From Haberlea rhodopensis (lineage: Eukaryota; Streptophyta; Magnoliopsida; Lamiales; Gesneriaceae): DNA of 64,000 nucleotides. The notes under the pieces are model-generated. The model made no database searches and had not been told where the DNA came from. It worked only from the letters and a program-made list of their open reading frames with translations. The number at the start of each line of letters is the position of its first letter. Position 1 is the first letter of the stretch. The position numbers and the translations under genes are program-made. Location: contig CAJQUN010001296.1 of assembly GCA_907163345.1 (NCBI GenBank), forward strand, positions 1-64,000. The letters are read 5' to 3'. Of the stretch, positions 1 through 10,933 are shown one piece after another.

Positions 1-297
1 ATGAATTGGGATACCTTTCATGGAAACAAGTCGAAAAGCGCTACTAATGTGGAGGAGGCCTCATGGCTATGGCTGCCTCAATCAAAAACAGGTAAACAAT
101 TTATGATGTGCAGATCATATATTGGATGCCGTAATGTTATAATTTGATAGTTTTCCGTGATCTTTTTTGTTAATGACTTATTTTACACCTACATTGTCAG
201 GATGGCGAGTCAACCAGCCATGAACACTGCTCGACCTTCAACAGTGCAGATCAGAGGACAACCAGTTAATCAGAAGTCTGGCTGCTGCTCCACCTGA
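1..297 (+). pseudogene. RabD/Ypt1-type small GTPase, 3' end (two exons, frame-disrupted)
   Basis: The reading frame runs from before the window to a TGA at 295-297. Exon pieces are 1-91 and 201-297, around an intron (92-200) with GT and AG ends. The translated parts match the C-terminal helix and tail of plant RabD (Ypt1/Rab1) GTPases: an IPFMETS stretch, an SATNVEEA-like helix, VQIRGQPVNQ, and a terminal Cys-Cys-Ser-Thr. The double cysteine is the usual geranylgeranylation site of these membrane-traffic switches. The frame holds only if single-base losses are allowed near positions 5, 31 and 61, so as read it would not encode the tail. It is either a decayed gene or a real gene with uncorrected assembly indels. 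Family assignment is firm; state of the gene is not. Confidence 0.75.
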
Positions 298-740
298 AGC
301 AGACGTTTGTAAGCAGATAGCGATACAATGTAATCATGTCATGCAAATCAGTGCTTTTTCATGTTGTAGTGCTTTTTCTTGTTTAACAACATGACTCCAC
401 ACAATCGTCTTAATTACTTATGGATTATGTTAAACATATATTCTTTTTTCAAGGTATTTGATTTCTTAAAAAGGGCAATGTACAAAGCAGTTGGCGGTGT
501 TGGTTATTATTCTTATTTCCTATTTTTCAAATGTAAAATCACTACGAATGAACAAAAAAATTAGGATCTGTTAGGGTCTTGTTTAGATCTATTAAATCGT
601 TCAACAGTCTCTACCAATGATTGAAACGATCCTTCGGGGTCAGTACTAAGTCACATAATCCCTCCTACCCCTCCTTACTCAAGCACTGGCGCTCCGGACA
701 CGAACTTCGAACTCGGTGCGCGTGCGGCGCATTAAGTCGA
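298..740. other. Intergenic stretch downstream of the Rab remnant
   Basis: No supported gene. The first part could be Rab 3' untranslated sequence. The open frame at 379-564 lacks an ATG start and resembles no family I know. Confidence 0.5.
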
Positions 741-744
741 CTTA

Positions 745-885
745 AGAATTTCTAGTTCGCGCTTTAAGAATTTGTCGCACACTAAGATTTTTATAATTCG
801 CGCACTTAGATTTCCTAATTCGCGCACTAAGATTTCCTAATTCGCACATTAAGATTTACTAAGTCGCGCACTAAGTTACTAAGTC
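745..885. repeat. Degenerate minisatellite, about 20-22 bp unit
   Basis: About six imperfect copies of a unit built on TTCGCGCACTAAGATTTCCT (first part variants TAGTTCGCG, AATTCGCGCA, AAGTCGCGCA). It is CpG-rich inside an AT-rich background. Confidence 0.75.
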
Positions 886-1787
886 TTGTTAATCCTCCTT
901 AATTCTCCGATTTTTTTTTTTTTTGTAATATAAAAAAAATTCGATTTTAGGTTTAGATGAATTTTTATGGTTTCTAGGTATTTCGGGTTGGTAAGAAAAT
1001 TATATTATATGGTAAATAGATAGATAATGAATCATGAACAGACATAATAACATATGAAAGATTAAAATATGTGATAAAAGAAAGTATGATAAATCTGTTA
1101 TTTTGTAACATTTTTGCGGAGTAAATAATAATAAATTTGATAACTTAGTTTTTAGCATGAAAATAATAGAATGAACTTTATAAATAAAACTTTTATTTTA
1201 TTGATTAATTTAAAGTTTATATTAGTCATTTCATAAAGTATAATATAAGTCTCCGGAAATAATATAAGTCATTTTTAATAAATTCATACTATTACCAAAC
1301 ATAGTTGAAAAGATATGAACAATTTGGTTTCATTTTTCAAATTCGTTATTTATATCTTAAAATAAAACAAAACTTAAATACGTCATTCTATTTCTACAAT
1401 ATATTTTTCGGAGAATTCTTACTAGACGAACAATAAAATACAAGATTCAAATTACGTTGTATCACTGGCTATAACATTTTTTGCAAAGCTACAAATGTTA
1501 GATTCTTCATAAAATCTAATTTTAATATTTTTTAAGAATGGTAAAGCTGCAAACACCAAAGTTGTTAGAACTTCAATATTGTAAATTTGTAAATAATTAA
1601 TACTGATGTGAGGTTTATTTAAATATGATGTTATTATGTATGTTTAACTTCATTTCATCGATGTGTAGGTATATATATTTATTTCTTTATTAATTTTTAA
1701 TAGATGCATTAAGGCGCACCAGCACTCAATTTTTTTGCAATTGACGCACTTCACGCATCCGCATCCGCTCCCGCATCTTAGGGTCAG
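886..1787. other. AT-rich intergenic DNA
   Basis: Low-complexity A/T-rich sequence with no ORF, RNA gene or terminal repeats that I could support. Confidence 0.5.
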
Positions 1788-1945
1788 TATGTAACTAAAC
1801 GTTTATTATTTACTATTTGTTGTATAGAAAAATAGAAAACATCTCTCGAATGTTGATATTCAATCCAAAAACAAATTTTACAACTAAACGTTATTATTTA
1901 CCATTTGTTGTATAGAAAAAAAAATAGAAAACCATCTCTCGAGCC
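1788..1945. repeat. Imperfect tandem duplication, about 90 bp apart
   Basis: A block of about 60 bp beginning AACTAAACGTT and ending CATCTCTCGA occurs at 1792-1852 and again at 1881-1944 with small indels, mainly in an A run. Confidence 0.75.
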
Positions 1946-3020
1946 TATTGATCCATAAAATAGTTCAAAATCTCCCATTTTCTTTTATAGTTGTTCTATT
2001 TAGACTTTCAATGCTAGATTTCACCGAAGGTTGGCCCAGAAAGATTCAATTATTCCTGTTCTACCAACATCCTAGGCTACTGTAGAAAAGAAAACATTTC
2101 AAGATGCAAGCATTTTAACCACTTCCACCCATTGGGCTGCAGCGTTCTACGTTGAAACTTTCAAGGGTACATGAGGCGGGGTTAAGGCTATTTCTTGTTC
2201 GACTGATTAATCAAAGTTAAGGTTGGCTACCATTTTGGTTCATTAACTGACATAGATGAGGTTCAACATGAAACTTAGAAGCCACTTTTGCAATCCACAA
2301 GTCAAAACTGGCGTTATTCATATGTACAAAAATTCAAAACAAATTTTGATCTTCTCAAAGTATGGGCACAATGGTCCGTAAATAGTCCATATGGTGACTA
2401 AGGAATTCTTGTGAGATGCAAATTCATTGTTTCCTTCATTCTTTATCTTATGCAAGAACCTTGGTGATTTTACAAAAAATGCTCTCATTCGTGTGATAAT
2501 CGGAGACAATGGCCAAGATTTAGCTCCACCACAAATTAGTCTTATGGTTTGGAAGAATCTACTTCCATTGTAAATCCAACTGAGAAAATACCTTTTGAGG
2601 CTCTATACCTACATCTCTGGCACAGACTGAACGGTTTCCTAAGGCCCTCAAAGAATTACAGAATAAAAGAAAAAGGTGTCACACCATAGAGCACATATAA
2701 GAGACTAGAGAAGTGAGACAAGATTATGATCAGATTGTAAAATGGTTTTCATAAACTTCAAAAAAAGAAAGGGCTCATCCCATGGGATTAAAGCAAAATG
2801 AAAAGGGAGACTCCCGTCACTATAAGAATTATGGAAATGGTATTTCATGCATGTCAAAGTAACAAAGAACCAAGGGTGTAAAAAACCCCTGGAACACATC
2901 TAACGTATACTGAAATGACTGCAAATTTCCCATGATTGCCTGCCAACTTTGCCACTCACAAACCACAAAAGATTTTTGATTCCTATAATCCACCAAGCTC
3001 GTGTGACAAGCCAAAGTTCC
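1946..3020. other. Intergenic DNA and probable 3' untranslated region of the RGG gene
   Basis: No independent gene is supported. About 2700-3020 directly follows the stop codon of the minus-strand RGG-protein gene and is probably its 3' UTR. The short frames on both strands here show no recognisable family. Confidence 0.45.
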
Positions 3021-5998
3021 TTACTTACCTGCAAGGGAAGGGAACTCCCCAACATCTTCAATGGCTGGGGCCTGCACATTGTAATTGCTTACTCCAGCTC
3101 CACCTCTACCTCGACCACGTCCCTGACCGCGGCCTCCAGATCGAGGGTACTCTCCTTTACCCGGCTTCAGAAACTCATTTATGCTAACAGACTACACATC
3201 AAACAGGAAGATACATAACAGATTTAGTAGAGCTTCAACACTGGTTTATGCATATGCACATCGCTCATAATTGATAGTATACAAAGGGCATATAACAAAA
3301 ATTCCAAGCGAATGCTGTAAGAAAAAATCTTTAAGTTCAGCCACATGATAGATGTACTTCTCCACACTGATGGAGGTCAAATGTAATAAGATTCAAATGT
3401 AATAAGATGTGGCTCTCCAAACTAATACAACATTATGTAGAAACAAAAATGCAAAAGATTTGCATCTGCTTATCTACATGAAAATAATTTTGTAAATTCT
3501 AAAATATCATCAATATCTATTTGGTTCCTTCAGCATGATACCCCTCTTATTAAATCTTATATCAAGACTCAGGACAGATGGTAGAGTCTTACAAAAACAA
3601 AAAAAATGAAGATAAACTAAATTTTCTCAGCCAATATCATAATATGTTCAGTGGGTAATATTAAACTCGGGACTTACTCATTCATACAAGGCACTGATAG
3701 AAATTTCGATTTTCACCATTTCTGCCCACATCCCAATAAATTAACTCCTCCTTTCTCTAGTAAAAATAAGAGTGACAGGTGTACTGAAATATACGCGAAC
3801 TAAGAAGTCACACAAGACAAACACACCTTTTTTGCCTTCTCAGCCGCCTCTTTGCGTTTATCTTTGTCCGAGCCCTGCCCAGAAAATATTATCAGACCAA
3901 TCTATAGAAAGACGAGGCATAGACCGCAGTCCACGAGAGTAGCCTGCTCACCAATTTAACAAAGAATTCATCATCATTCTTCTTGTTGGACAGAATTTGC
4001 ATAGACTCTAGTTCTTTGTCCAAGTTAACCTTCCTTTCTTCAGACTTGAGTGCAATCAAGGACTTTCTCTTCTCTTCCAGAACTTTTTCGTATTCCTCCA
4101 AAGTCATCTCCTATCATGAAAGAAGAGTCTGGTAATATTAATATTCACAGCAAAATAGAATAGTAGACATATTAGCACAACAAATTACAACATATATAAA
4201 CTCCAAATCTATAACTTAGGTCCACATGCACCAACTTAATATACACGAAGTTCATTGACTTGAATTCTTGAAAAACACAGGAGTATAATGAAAATGACCA
4301 AAAGAAATAGGTTTTAAACAAACCAAGAACTAAAGTACCTTCTCCTCGGGCTCCTTTTCTTCTGGTTCATTTGCAGGAGTTTCCTTGCTGGCATCAACAT
4401 CTTCTTGTTCTGGTGGCTTTTCAGTATCAACATTCTTCTCTCCTTCCACGACTGGTTCTTCAGTTGTCCTAATTCAATGGAAGTACAAATTACACAACAT
4501 GCATTGTCAGCAGAATTTAAAAAATAAGAAAGACACGAATAACTCATTTCCAAAAAATTCAAACAATTGGTGTTTACGTTATCTCATCAACTGGTGTTCC
4601 CCAATTTCCACGACCAGCACCCTCACGTTTAAAACCCAGACCTATAAATAAATGATAAAAATACATAAAACAAATGATAACAAGATTTTATAAACGAGTT
4701 TTTATAATTTTACGGAGACAGTGGAAGAAAAAACCAGAAAATCAATTTCGAACAAATATATTAAGAGTCCTATGGTTATGAGAACAGCAAAACCAACCAC
4801 TGTGGCAAGAAGCTTACCCACGCCCAGTACCACTGTGCCGATCAAACACCCTCCGTGGGCGTTCACCTTCTGTAGTTTCCCCATTGCTAATACCACCACG
4901 GCGACCACCACGGACGCCACCACCTAAGCGCGTCCCACCATACGGACGCCTTTCAGAAGAATCCTGTCCAGCATCTCCATCTTCTGATAGCTTATAGCCT
5001 CTGGAAAAGCCATTAGTGTTTCCAGATGCATTTTCATTGTCAACCACATCCCGGTTAAATCCACGTCCACCGCGACCACGCCCACCACCGCGTGCAGCAC
5101 CACTGCCTCCTCCACGTTGATCTTCATTCCTGGTCTCTCTCACTGCCAATATAAACAAAATTATGTGACTAAAATAAACAGATCTTAAAACCAAAATCCT
5201 CCTGCTAACACAAATACAGTAAATTAAAATTTGTGTAAAAGCAATCCCATTTTTTAAAGGATAGTAAAAAAAGCTCACTACAGTTAACTCAAATCAGCAT
5301 TTGCACAAAACACAACTTAGAGAATTCTGTGACTGAAAAAACAACATACATCAATCTCAACATATAAATTAGTTTCATTAAAACTGCTGCGATTAAAACA
5401 AGAGCTCAATAATTTGGTTTATCTATCGATAAAAGGTTACGAATAATTCAAATTGCTCTGAGAATAAAACCAATCAGATACACACACTTAACCAGCAGCG
5501 GCTCATGGTCAGATGGAGAGTAAACAAAGTAAAGACATAAGATAAGGTCTAAAAAACCAGCAACCTCTTGTCACTTGAGTTACCCTTAAACAGATAATCC
5601 TCTAAGTAGTAGACAAATACGTAGGCAGTTGCAATTAGGATGAAACTTATAAATTTAGAATAAATTAAACATGCTATAAATTATTTATTTTCTGGGGGCC
5701 AATTTCCAAGAAATATCATTTCCATATACATGAATCAAACAATAACCAAGCCCATTGGTTATAACAGCAACAATAAGAAATAAAAATAAAAATGGGCTTT
5801 CAATCTCTCACCAGCCTGAGCTGGGGGGACAGGTTTGGCGGGAAGCTTAGCTGACGGCTTGGCCTGAGTCGGAGCATGAGCTGGAGCTTTCTTAGCCTGA
5901 GCCGGATCCGGCGCATTCAGCTGCTTTGAAGCGAGGAGCTGACTTGGGTCCTCGGAGTCATCGTCACCTAGAAGCCCAAAAGGATTAGTAGAACTCAT
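3021..5998 (-). CDS. RGGA: RGG-repeat RNA-binding protein, Stm1/HABP4-SERBP1 family (seven exons)
   Basis: Predicted 359-residue protein matching plant RGGA/RGGB-type proteins (hyaluronan/mRNA-binding family), which are cytosolic and perinuclear RNA and ribosome-associated factors. Exons: 5998-5812, 5142-4822, 4641-4578, 4468-4339, 4110-3952, 3874-3827, 3191-3021. The lengths sum to 360 codons without a break. Residues 1-62 are the Stm1-type N-terminus (starts MSSTNPFGLLGDDD, then Ala/Pro/Lys-rich). Residues 63-169 hold dense RGG repeats. About 175-290 form the charged HABP4/PAI-RBP1 region with the GRGNWGT signature and an EEYEKVLEEKRK-like helix. The last 50 residues hold further RGG repeats and end FPSLAGK. 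The ATG is the first in a good frame after a telo-box leader. Exon 2 must end at a non-consensus GTGGGT donor; the nearby GTAAGC donor breaks the frame. Which RGGA/B/C paralogue this is cannot be settled here. Confidence 0.9.
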
Positions 5999-6164
5999 TT
6001 TTCTCAGATTCTTGATAATAAATAGAGGACGCTTCAGTGAAGATTATCAAGGATCAAAGAACTCCTAGTAACAATAATCCATGGAAAACGGATTAAATAC
6101 AGTATCGGAGAAGTGGATTCAGAGGAAGGGATGATTGAAGTGTGTGAATATGAAGAGCGGGAAT

Positions 6165-6280
6165 GTAAAACCCTAGCCAATAGCGGCAGAGTAGAATAAA
6201 GATCGAAACCTAATCTGCGGAATTTGTACGTTGTAGATTAATGGGCCTAACAGTTATTGGGCTGTATGAAACTGGGCTAT
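6165..6280 (-). promoter_or_regulatory. Telo-box plus three site-II (TGGGCY) motifs upstream of the RGG gene
   Basis: An AAACCCTA telo-box lies at about 6169-6176. TGGGCC is at 6242-6247 and TGGGCT at 6258-6263 and 6273-6278, about 170-280 bp upstream of the ATG. This pairing is well known in promoters of plant ribosomal-protein and translation genes (TCP and telo-box binding factors) and fits a ribosome-associated RNA-binding protein. Function is inferred. Confidence 0.6.
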
Positions 6281-6949
6281 CATGAAGTTATATAAAGGGA
6301 AAATTACGGGCCGGTACACTTTGGTGAAACATAATCTATCCTAGTCCAGCGAAAAAACATTAGTTGACATAAGTCCATTCTAGGGTGAAATGACCATAAT
6401 AACCCCATGTGGTCCATGTGGTCCAAGCGGTCCACGCGGTCCAACCAATCTTTAATAAATTTGCATTCTTAGCCCTAGAAAATGTTTAAAGAACAAAATA
6501 TGCCATAGTATACTATTCATCATCGTTTTCATCCTAATATTTATCAAACAGAAACATTATATGAACATGAGATCCTTCGGTTTCTGTCATCTCGAGATGA
6601 ATCCCAAGAGCATACTTTTGCAAAGGACTCACGGTTTATATAACGTTCGTCTAATTATAATTCAACCCGATTTGAAGATCAAGTTAAAAAATAAATAAAA
6701 GGCCCAACATGCTTCCGTATTACAATAAAGTTTTAGCAAACTGAAAAATACCATTTTGACCATAACGGCACCGGGTGAGGTGGGTCGCAACTTCCACCAG
6801 TCGAAAACTTACTGCCTCCAGACTGTTTTATGAATGGCTCCTCACCATCCAACCTCAGCACACGGGCGAGGTTAGTCTGCCAGTTATCCGACTCCTTCAG
6901 AAACCGCACAGCACAGCCCTAATTCGTTTCCTACCTTAGGGCGTAAGGT
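6281..6949. other. Intergenic DNA between the RGG promoter and the viral insert
   Basis: No gene is supported. At 6407-6442 a 9-bp unit (RYGYGGTCC type) is repeated four times. GGGAAAATTACGGG at 6298 resembles ends of some plant DNA transposons, but I found no matching inverted partner. Confidence 0.4.
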
Positions 6950-7009
6950 ATATTCAAGATATAAAAAGATTTAAAGAAATCTGGGAGATAGCTGGGCAAC
7001 AGCCTTATT

Positions 7010-7015
7010 TTTATT
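7010..7015 (-). terminator. Viral poly(A) signal AATAAA
   Basis: AATAAA on the minus strand about 270 nt downstream of the viral TATA box, the position of the polyadenylation signal in the terminally redundant RNA of caulimovirids. Confidence 0.55.
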
Positions 7016-7280
7016 CTGGAATACTTATAACATCTATTACATTAAAACGTCTCCTTTTGGGAGGAGACGGACTTGTTTAGCCTCTCATATAGATGAGGCT
7101 TGACTCAAGAACACATAAACTTAAAACCAACAGAACAATATTACAAACGATAACAAAATAAATAAAAGAAAGAAAGATTACCAAGCTACGAAAGCTGAAA
7201 TATTACAAACTTGGAGACTCTAAATTTATTTCTCAGAAAACTATGGAGAATTTTCGATGTCCTTAGCTTCCTGAATGAGT

Positions 7281-7470
7281 GCCCTTATATAGGCATGAAT
7301 CCGGACTTCAAATGCGGATTCCAAATCTTGATAATTGTTGAGTGCGCCTGTGAGTGCGCCTTAACTTTCACGTGGTCTGGCATCTTTGTCCGATTGTGCC
7401 AACTTTTCTCGTGAGTGGTCCATTATTTTTGTCTGAGTGCGTTTGAACAGTCTCCGCACTAACTTCTAAT
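7281..7470 (-). promoter_or_regulatory. Pararetroviral (35S-like) promoter of EVE1
   Basis: TATATAA at 7291-7285 (minus) sits in CCTATATAAGGGC, close to the TATA context of caulimovirid full-length-RNA promoters. A CACGTG-like G-box (CCACGTGA, about 7366-7373) and repeated GCGCACTCA words lie upstream. It directly follows the transactivator ORF, as expected. Confidence 0.65.
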
Positions 7471-7501
7471 GGTCCACCTCTTTTCCTTTGTCGGGGAATC
7501 T

Positions 7502-8841
7502 TTACATTAGTGGTTTTTGTGGTCCCCGAGCTTTAGGAAAACGGGCTCTCTTGTCAGCAGGTCTTTTGTCTTTTCCTGCCTCTGATCTGTCGGGTTTGGA
7601 TCGGAATCCTTTCCCGAACTCTGGTTCTTTCTGCTCCGGGCATGCTAGGCAGATATGATCAATCCATCGGCCAATGTGTGCCATGTTGCAGAATTTCCGG
7701 TAAGTCTCCTTTCCTGCCGGAATCTTGTTCTCCCAAAGAATTCTTCTCTTTGTTTCAAAGAGTTCTTCAGCAAATCTCGTGGAGGTTCCTGTCATGGAAT
7801 TCAGCAAAAAGGTTCCATTGGCTGAATTCTGAAAAAACTTGAATGTGTATTTGACTTTGTCCATTTCAGTTAGACAACCCAAAGACCCCATGCTCGTCTG
7901 GTTGAAACTTCATCATCTGTGATAGTTCCCGCCAAAATTGGAATTCCTTCTGGTAGCGCCATTTTTATATTTTTCAAGGCGTTTCCATCTGGTCTTCTCA
8001 GCTTGATAAAATGAAAAGCTTCGATGAATCCTTTCTTTGCCGGTTCTGGAGCAGCACTGAAAAAATACAACTCCAAGATATCACCTCTGGCCAAATGTGG
8101 ATTATTGGCCCAAGTCTCGTATACAGCTTCTCTGATCCATTTTGCTAATTTCGAAATTTCAGAGAAGGCTGGTGCCACAGTATAAACCGAAGCCAGAGCT
8201 CCGAAATTATACCATTCCTGAACATCATTTGGATGGCTGCCTGGTTTCATCCAAACTCTCGGATATTTTCCGGAGATATCAACTATTGATTTTTCTGGGT
8301 TGATACCTCGCCTGGTAATTAGTTTCTCCCAAGTGCGCTGGTAATCCTGCATAGGTGAAGAAACTAAATCATCATTAGTTTGAACCTTAGTCTTGCCAGT
8401 CATTGGCCTAAGATTCAACTCTCCCTCTTTTACCCCAGAGGTGCTAGGTTGACTTGAAGGTTCAGATTGTGATGACACCTGACCTTCAACATTCGCTTCA
8501 GCTTGTACATCCTCAAGGAATGCATCATCTGAAGCACTCGTGACAGGGGTACTTGAATCCCTTGCCTCCGGGTTAGATGAGCCCCGTTCTCTAAACACTT
8601 CTTTTTGCACTGTTGAAGGTGCTGCCTGAAGTATAGGCCCTTTCAAGACTTCAAACAAACGTTCGTGGTCCCGAAAGCATGCTCGTATATGATCAGTAAC
8701 AAGTTCCTGATCTGCTCGTTGAAGTCGTCCCGCGACCTCTGCATTGAGACAAAGAGTCCCAAAATCTCGTTCCAGGATCTCCAGGTTTTCCCTGAGATTC
8801 CTAACTCGCTTGAGGGTATCGCTAGCAATGTGTCCCTCCAT
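7502..8841 (-). pseudogene. EVE1 transactivator/inclusion-body-like protein, split by a frame change
   Basis: A 323-codon ORF (8841-7870) begins with ATG 20 nt inside the end of pol. It is followed by a 129-codon frame (7891-7502) in another phase. Together they occupy the place and approximate size of the viroplasmin/translation-transactivator gene of caulimovirids, which allows reinitiation on the polycistronic viral RNA. The first part is acidic and Ser/Pro-rich and then gives way to a more ordered Trp-rich region (WIREAVYETWANNP). The second part ends in a very basic tail (KDKRPADKRARFPKARG) suited to RNA binding. The frame change lies at about 7870-7891. The role is inferred mainly from gene order; a separate small ORF is less likely. 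Confidence 0.6.
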
Positions 8842-10933
8842 CTCGTGTTAAGAAATCTGCAAGAATATTTTTATCAGATTTCACAATGACAATATCATAA
8901 TCATAATATTGACACTCAGCTTGCCAACGTAAAAGTCTAGCCTTTTCTGGTTTTGATTCAATTTTATTTTTCAGAAAAGACTTAACACTCGTATTATCTA
9001 TTTTTAAGATAAATTTCTTTGCAAGTAAAAATAATGGCCATTTTTTAAAAGCCTTTCGGACTGCAAAGAACTCCTTCTCGTTGATGTGCCATCTGATAAC
9101 TTCGTTGTTATCAAATAATCCACTGCAATATCTGCATGGCACTTCTCCTTCTGTTGTAACTTTCATGAGGACCGCAGCCCACCAATGATCACTGGCATCT
9201 GTGTATAATACCAGTTCATCCTCGTCGTTTGGAATTGCGAGTTTTGGTAGTTGCCTGCAAACCTCCTTTAGCTGTTTAACAGCTTGTCTGTGATCTTCAT
9301 TCCACTCAAACTTAACATCCTTTTTGAGTAGTGAACTGAACACCTTCCTGTGGTTTGCTAGATTGTTGATGAACATTCCAGCAAAATTAACAACTCCTAA
9401 AAAACTCTGAAGTTGTTTTAAATCCTTGAGGTCATCCGGATATCCTTGTACTTTTTCAACAATATGATTTTGTAGGATGATTCCAGATTCGTCAATCTCG
9501 CTTCCAAGGAACTCGATCTGTCTAGTAGCAATTACTGCTTTCTTTTCGGAAAGCACCAATCCTTCCTTGTAACAAACGTCTGAGAAGATCTCTAGATGTT
9601 TAAGATGTTCTTTCATGTTTTTTGACGCTATGAGGATGTCGTCAATGTACACGAACATGAAGCTGAAGTAATCATTGAAAAGATTATCCATCTTCCTTTG
9701 ATATATCTGGGGAGCATTTGCCAATCCCATTGGCATGACATTCCAGATATAATGTCCTTGTGGTGTGGAGAATGCTGTGAACTTTCTGCTTGCTTCCTCC
9801 ATTTTAATCTGGTAGAAGCCAGACTTGCAATCGAATTTGGAGAATACTTTGGCATTCTTGATGCTATTTACCAAATGTTCTCTGCTTGGGATAAAATATC
9901 CATCGAACTCCAAGATTTCGTTGATCCCTTTATAGTTGATCACTAATCTCGGCTTTCCTCGTTTGATTTCTCCATGATTTCTTACCAAAAAACCGGGGCT
10001 GCTGTATGGAGAAATACCTGCTGAGATTAATTTAAGGTCAAGATGCTCCTTAAGTGTGCTCTGCATATCCTTCCGATCTTCTTGGTTCATGGGGATCGGC
10101 CTATACCTCACAAACTCATTTTCTTTTCCAGTTTTCACCTTCAAAGTAGCTCTGAGCTCATTTTTGTTCCACCATGCCAGTGGATCCTCGTTGTAGTTCC
10201 TACGAATCTTCCTTTTTACATCCTCTAGAGTGATTCGCTCTTCGAGGGTAGATTCAGGTTGTGGAACTTCTTCTCGTAAAGCATTTTTCAGTAGCAACAG
10301 GGTTTCTGGAGTTACTCTTTCCTCATCCTGTTCTCTGAAAGACATAATATTAACCCAGTCAAAAGTTTGTGACCCCCTTTCACTAGGACCTTGTTGTCGG
10401 AACTGAAGAATTGCCTCTCCAAATTTCCGCTGATCTTTCATCTTTGGGTGTCGAAGTTTTCCTTCATCACCACGCTTGTTGCGAAAACGAATAGGGAATT
10501 TTCGGTGAAACGCCTCCCGTAATCGTTGTACCATAATCTTATGATCACATAGAGTTGTGAAAATAAGTCGTCTCGTTTCATTCTCTTGAGTGAATGTCTT
10601 GAATGTCTGTAGGAAATTGTTTCCTAACAGCATATCTGCACCTGTATCATGGAAATATATAGGTGGAGTTTTGACTTTGTACCATGGGGTACCGCCTGCT
10701 CCGCCGATAATTATTTCCGCTCCGTGGACTCCTTCATTAAGAATAAGGATCCGTTTGAAGAAGTCTCTTCCGGCAATGGCTGGTAATTTCTCACCAACGT
10801 CTTTGGGGAAGATTTCTCGCCTGGCAGTGCATATTCCAGCTCCGGAGTCAATGTATGCTGCAAAATATTCTGCCCTGTATTTCTCGTATAACATCCCAAT
10901 GGAGATGTATATGGAGAATGGACTGGTGGTCAT
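8822..10933 (-). CDS. EVE1 polyprotein: aspartic protease, reverse transcriptase, RNase H
   Basis: An uninterrupted frame of 703 codons from the ATG at 10933. That ATG overlaps the TGA of the movement-protein ORF as ATGA, which is why I prefer it to the longer ATG-less frame. Domains in order: retropepsin-like protease with the DSGAG active site near residues 29-33; reverse transcriptase with the YIDD catalytic box at about 429-432; RNase H with the YTDAS motif near 577. There is no integrase, as in all caulimovirids. It would copy pregenomic RNA into DNA in the cytoplasm. All diagnostic residues I checked are present and no stop interrupts it, so this is the best-preserved ORF of the insert. 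Whether it is expressed is unknown. Confidence 0.9.
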   Translation of the reverse strand: MTTSPFSIYISIGMLYEKYRAEYFAAYIDSGAGICTARREIFPKDVGEKLPAIAGRDFFKRILILNEGVHGAEIIIGGAGGTPWYKVKTPPIYFHDTGADMLLGNNFLQTFKTFTQENETRRLIFTTLCDHKIMVQRLREAFHRKFPIRFRNKRGDEGKLRHPKMKDQRKFGEAILQFRQQGPSERGSQTFDWVNIMSFREQDEERVTPETLLLLKNALREEVPQPESTLEERITLEDVKRKIRRNYNEDPLAWWNKNELRATLKVKTGKENEFVRYRPIPMNQEDRKDMQSTLKEHLDLKLISAGISPYSSPGFLVRNHGEIKRGKPRLVINYKGINEILEFDGYFIPSREHLVNSIKNAKVFSKFDCKSGFYQIKMEEASRKFTAFSTPQGHYIWNVMPMGLANAPQIYQRKMDNLFNDYFSFMFVYIDDILIASKNMKEHLKHLEIFSDVCYKEGLVLSEKKAVIATRQIEFLGSEIDESGIILQNHIVEKVQGYPDDLKDLKQLQSFLGVVNFAGMFINNLANHRKVFSSLLKKDVKFEWNEDHRQAVKQLKEVCRQLPKLAIPNDEDELVLYTDASDHWWAAVLMKVTTEGEVPCRYCSGLFDNNEVIRWHINEKEFFAVRKAFKKWPLFLLAKKFILKIDNTSVKSFLKNKIESKPEKARLLRWQAECQYYDYDIVIVKSDKNILADFLTRDGGTHC

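Noticed and set aside
379..564. Possible small gene downstream of the Rab remnant
   Set aside because: No ATG start, AT-rich composition and no recognisable domain; best read as noncoding.
4385..4927. Plus-strand frames across the RGG gene
   Set aside because: They are antisense shadows of RGG exons 2-4, which have consistent splice sites and a known family match on the minus strand.
7211..7414. Plus-strand frame in the viral promoter region
   Set aside because: It has no family resemblance and overlaps the TATA box and leader of EVE1.
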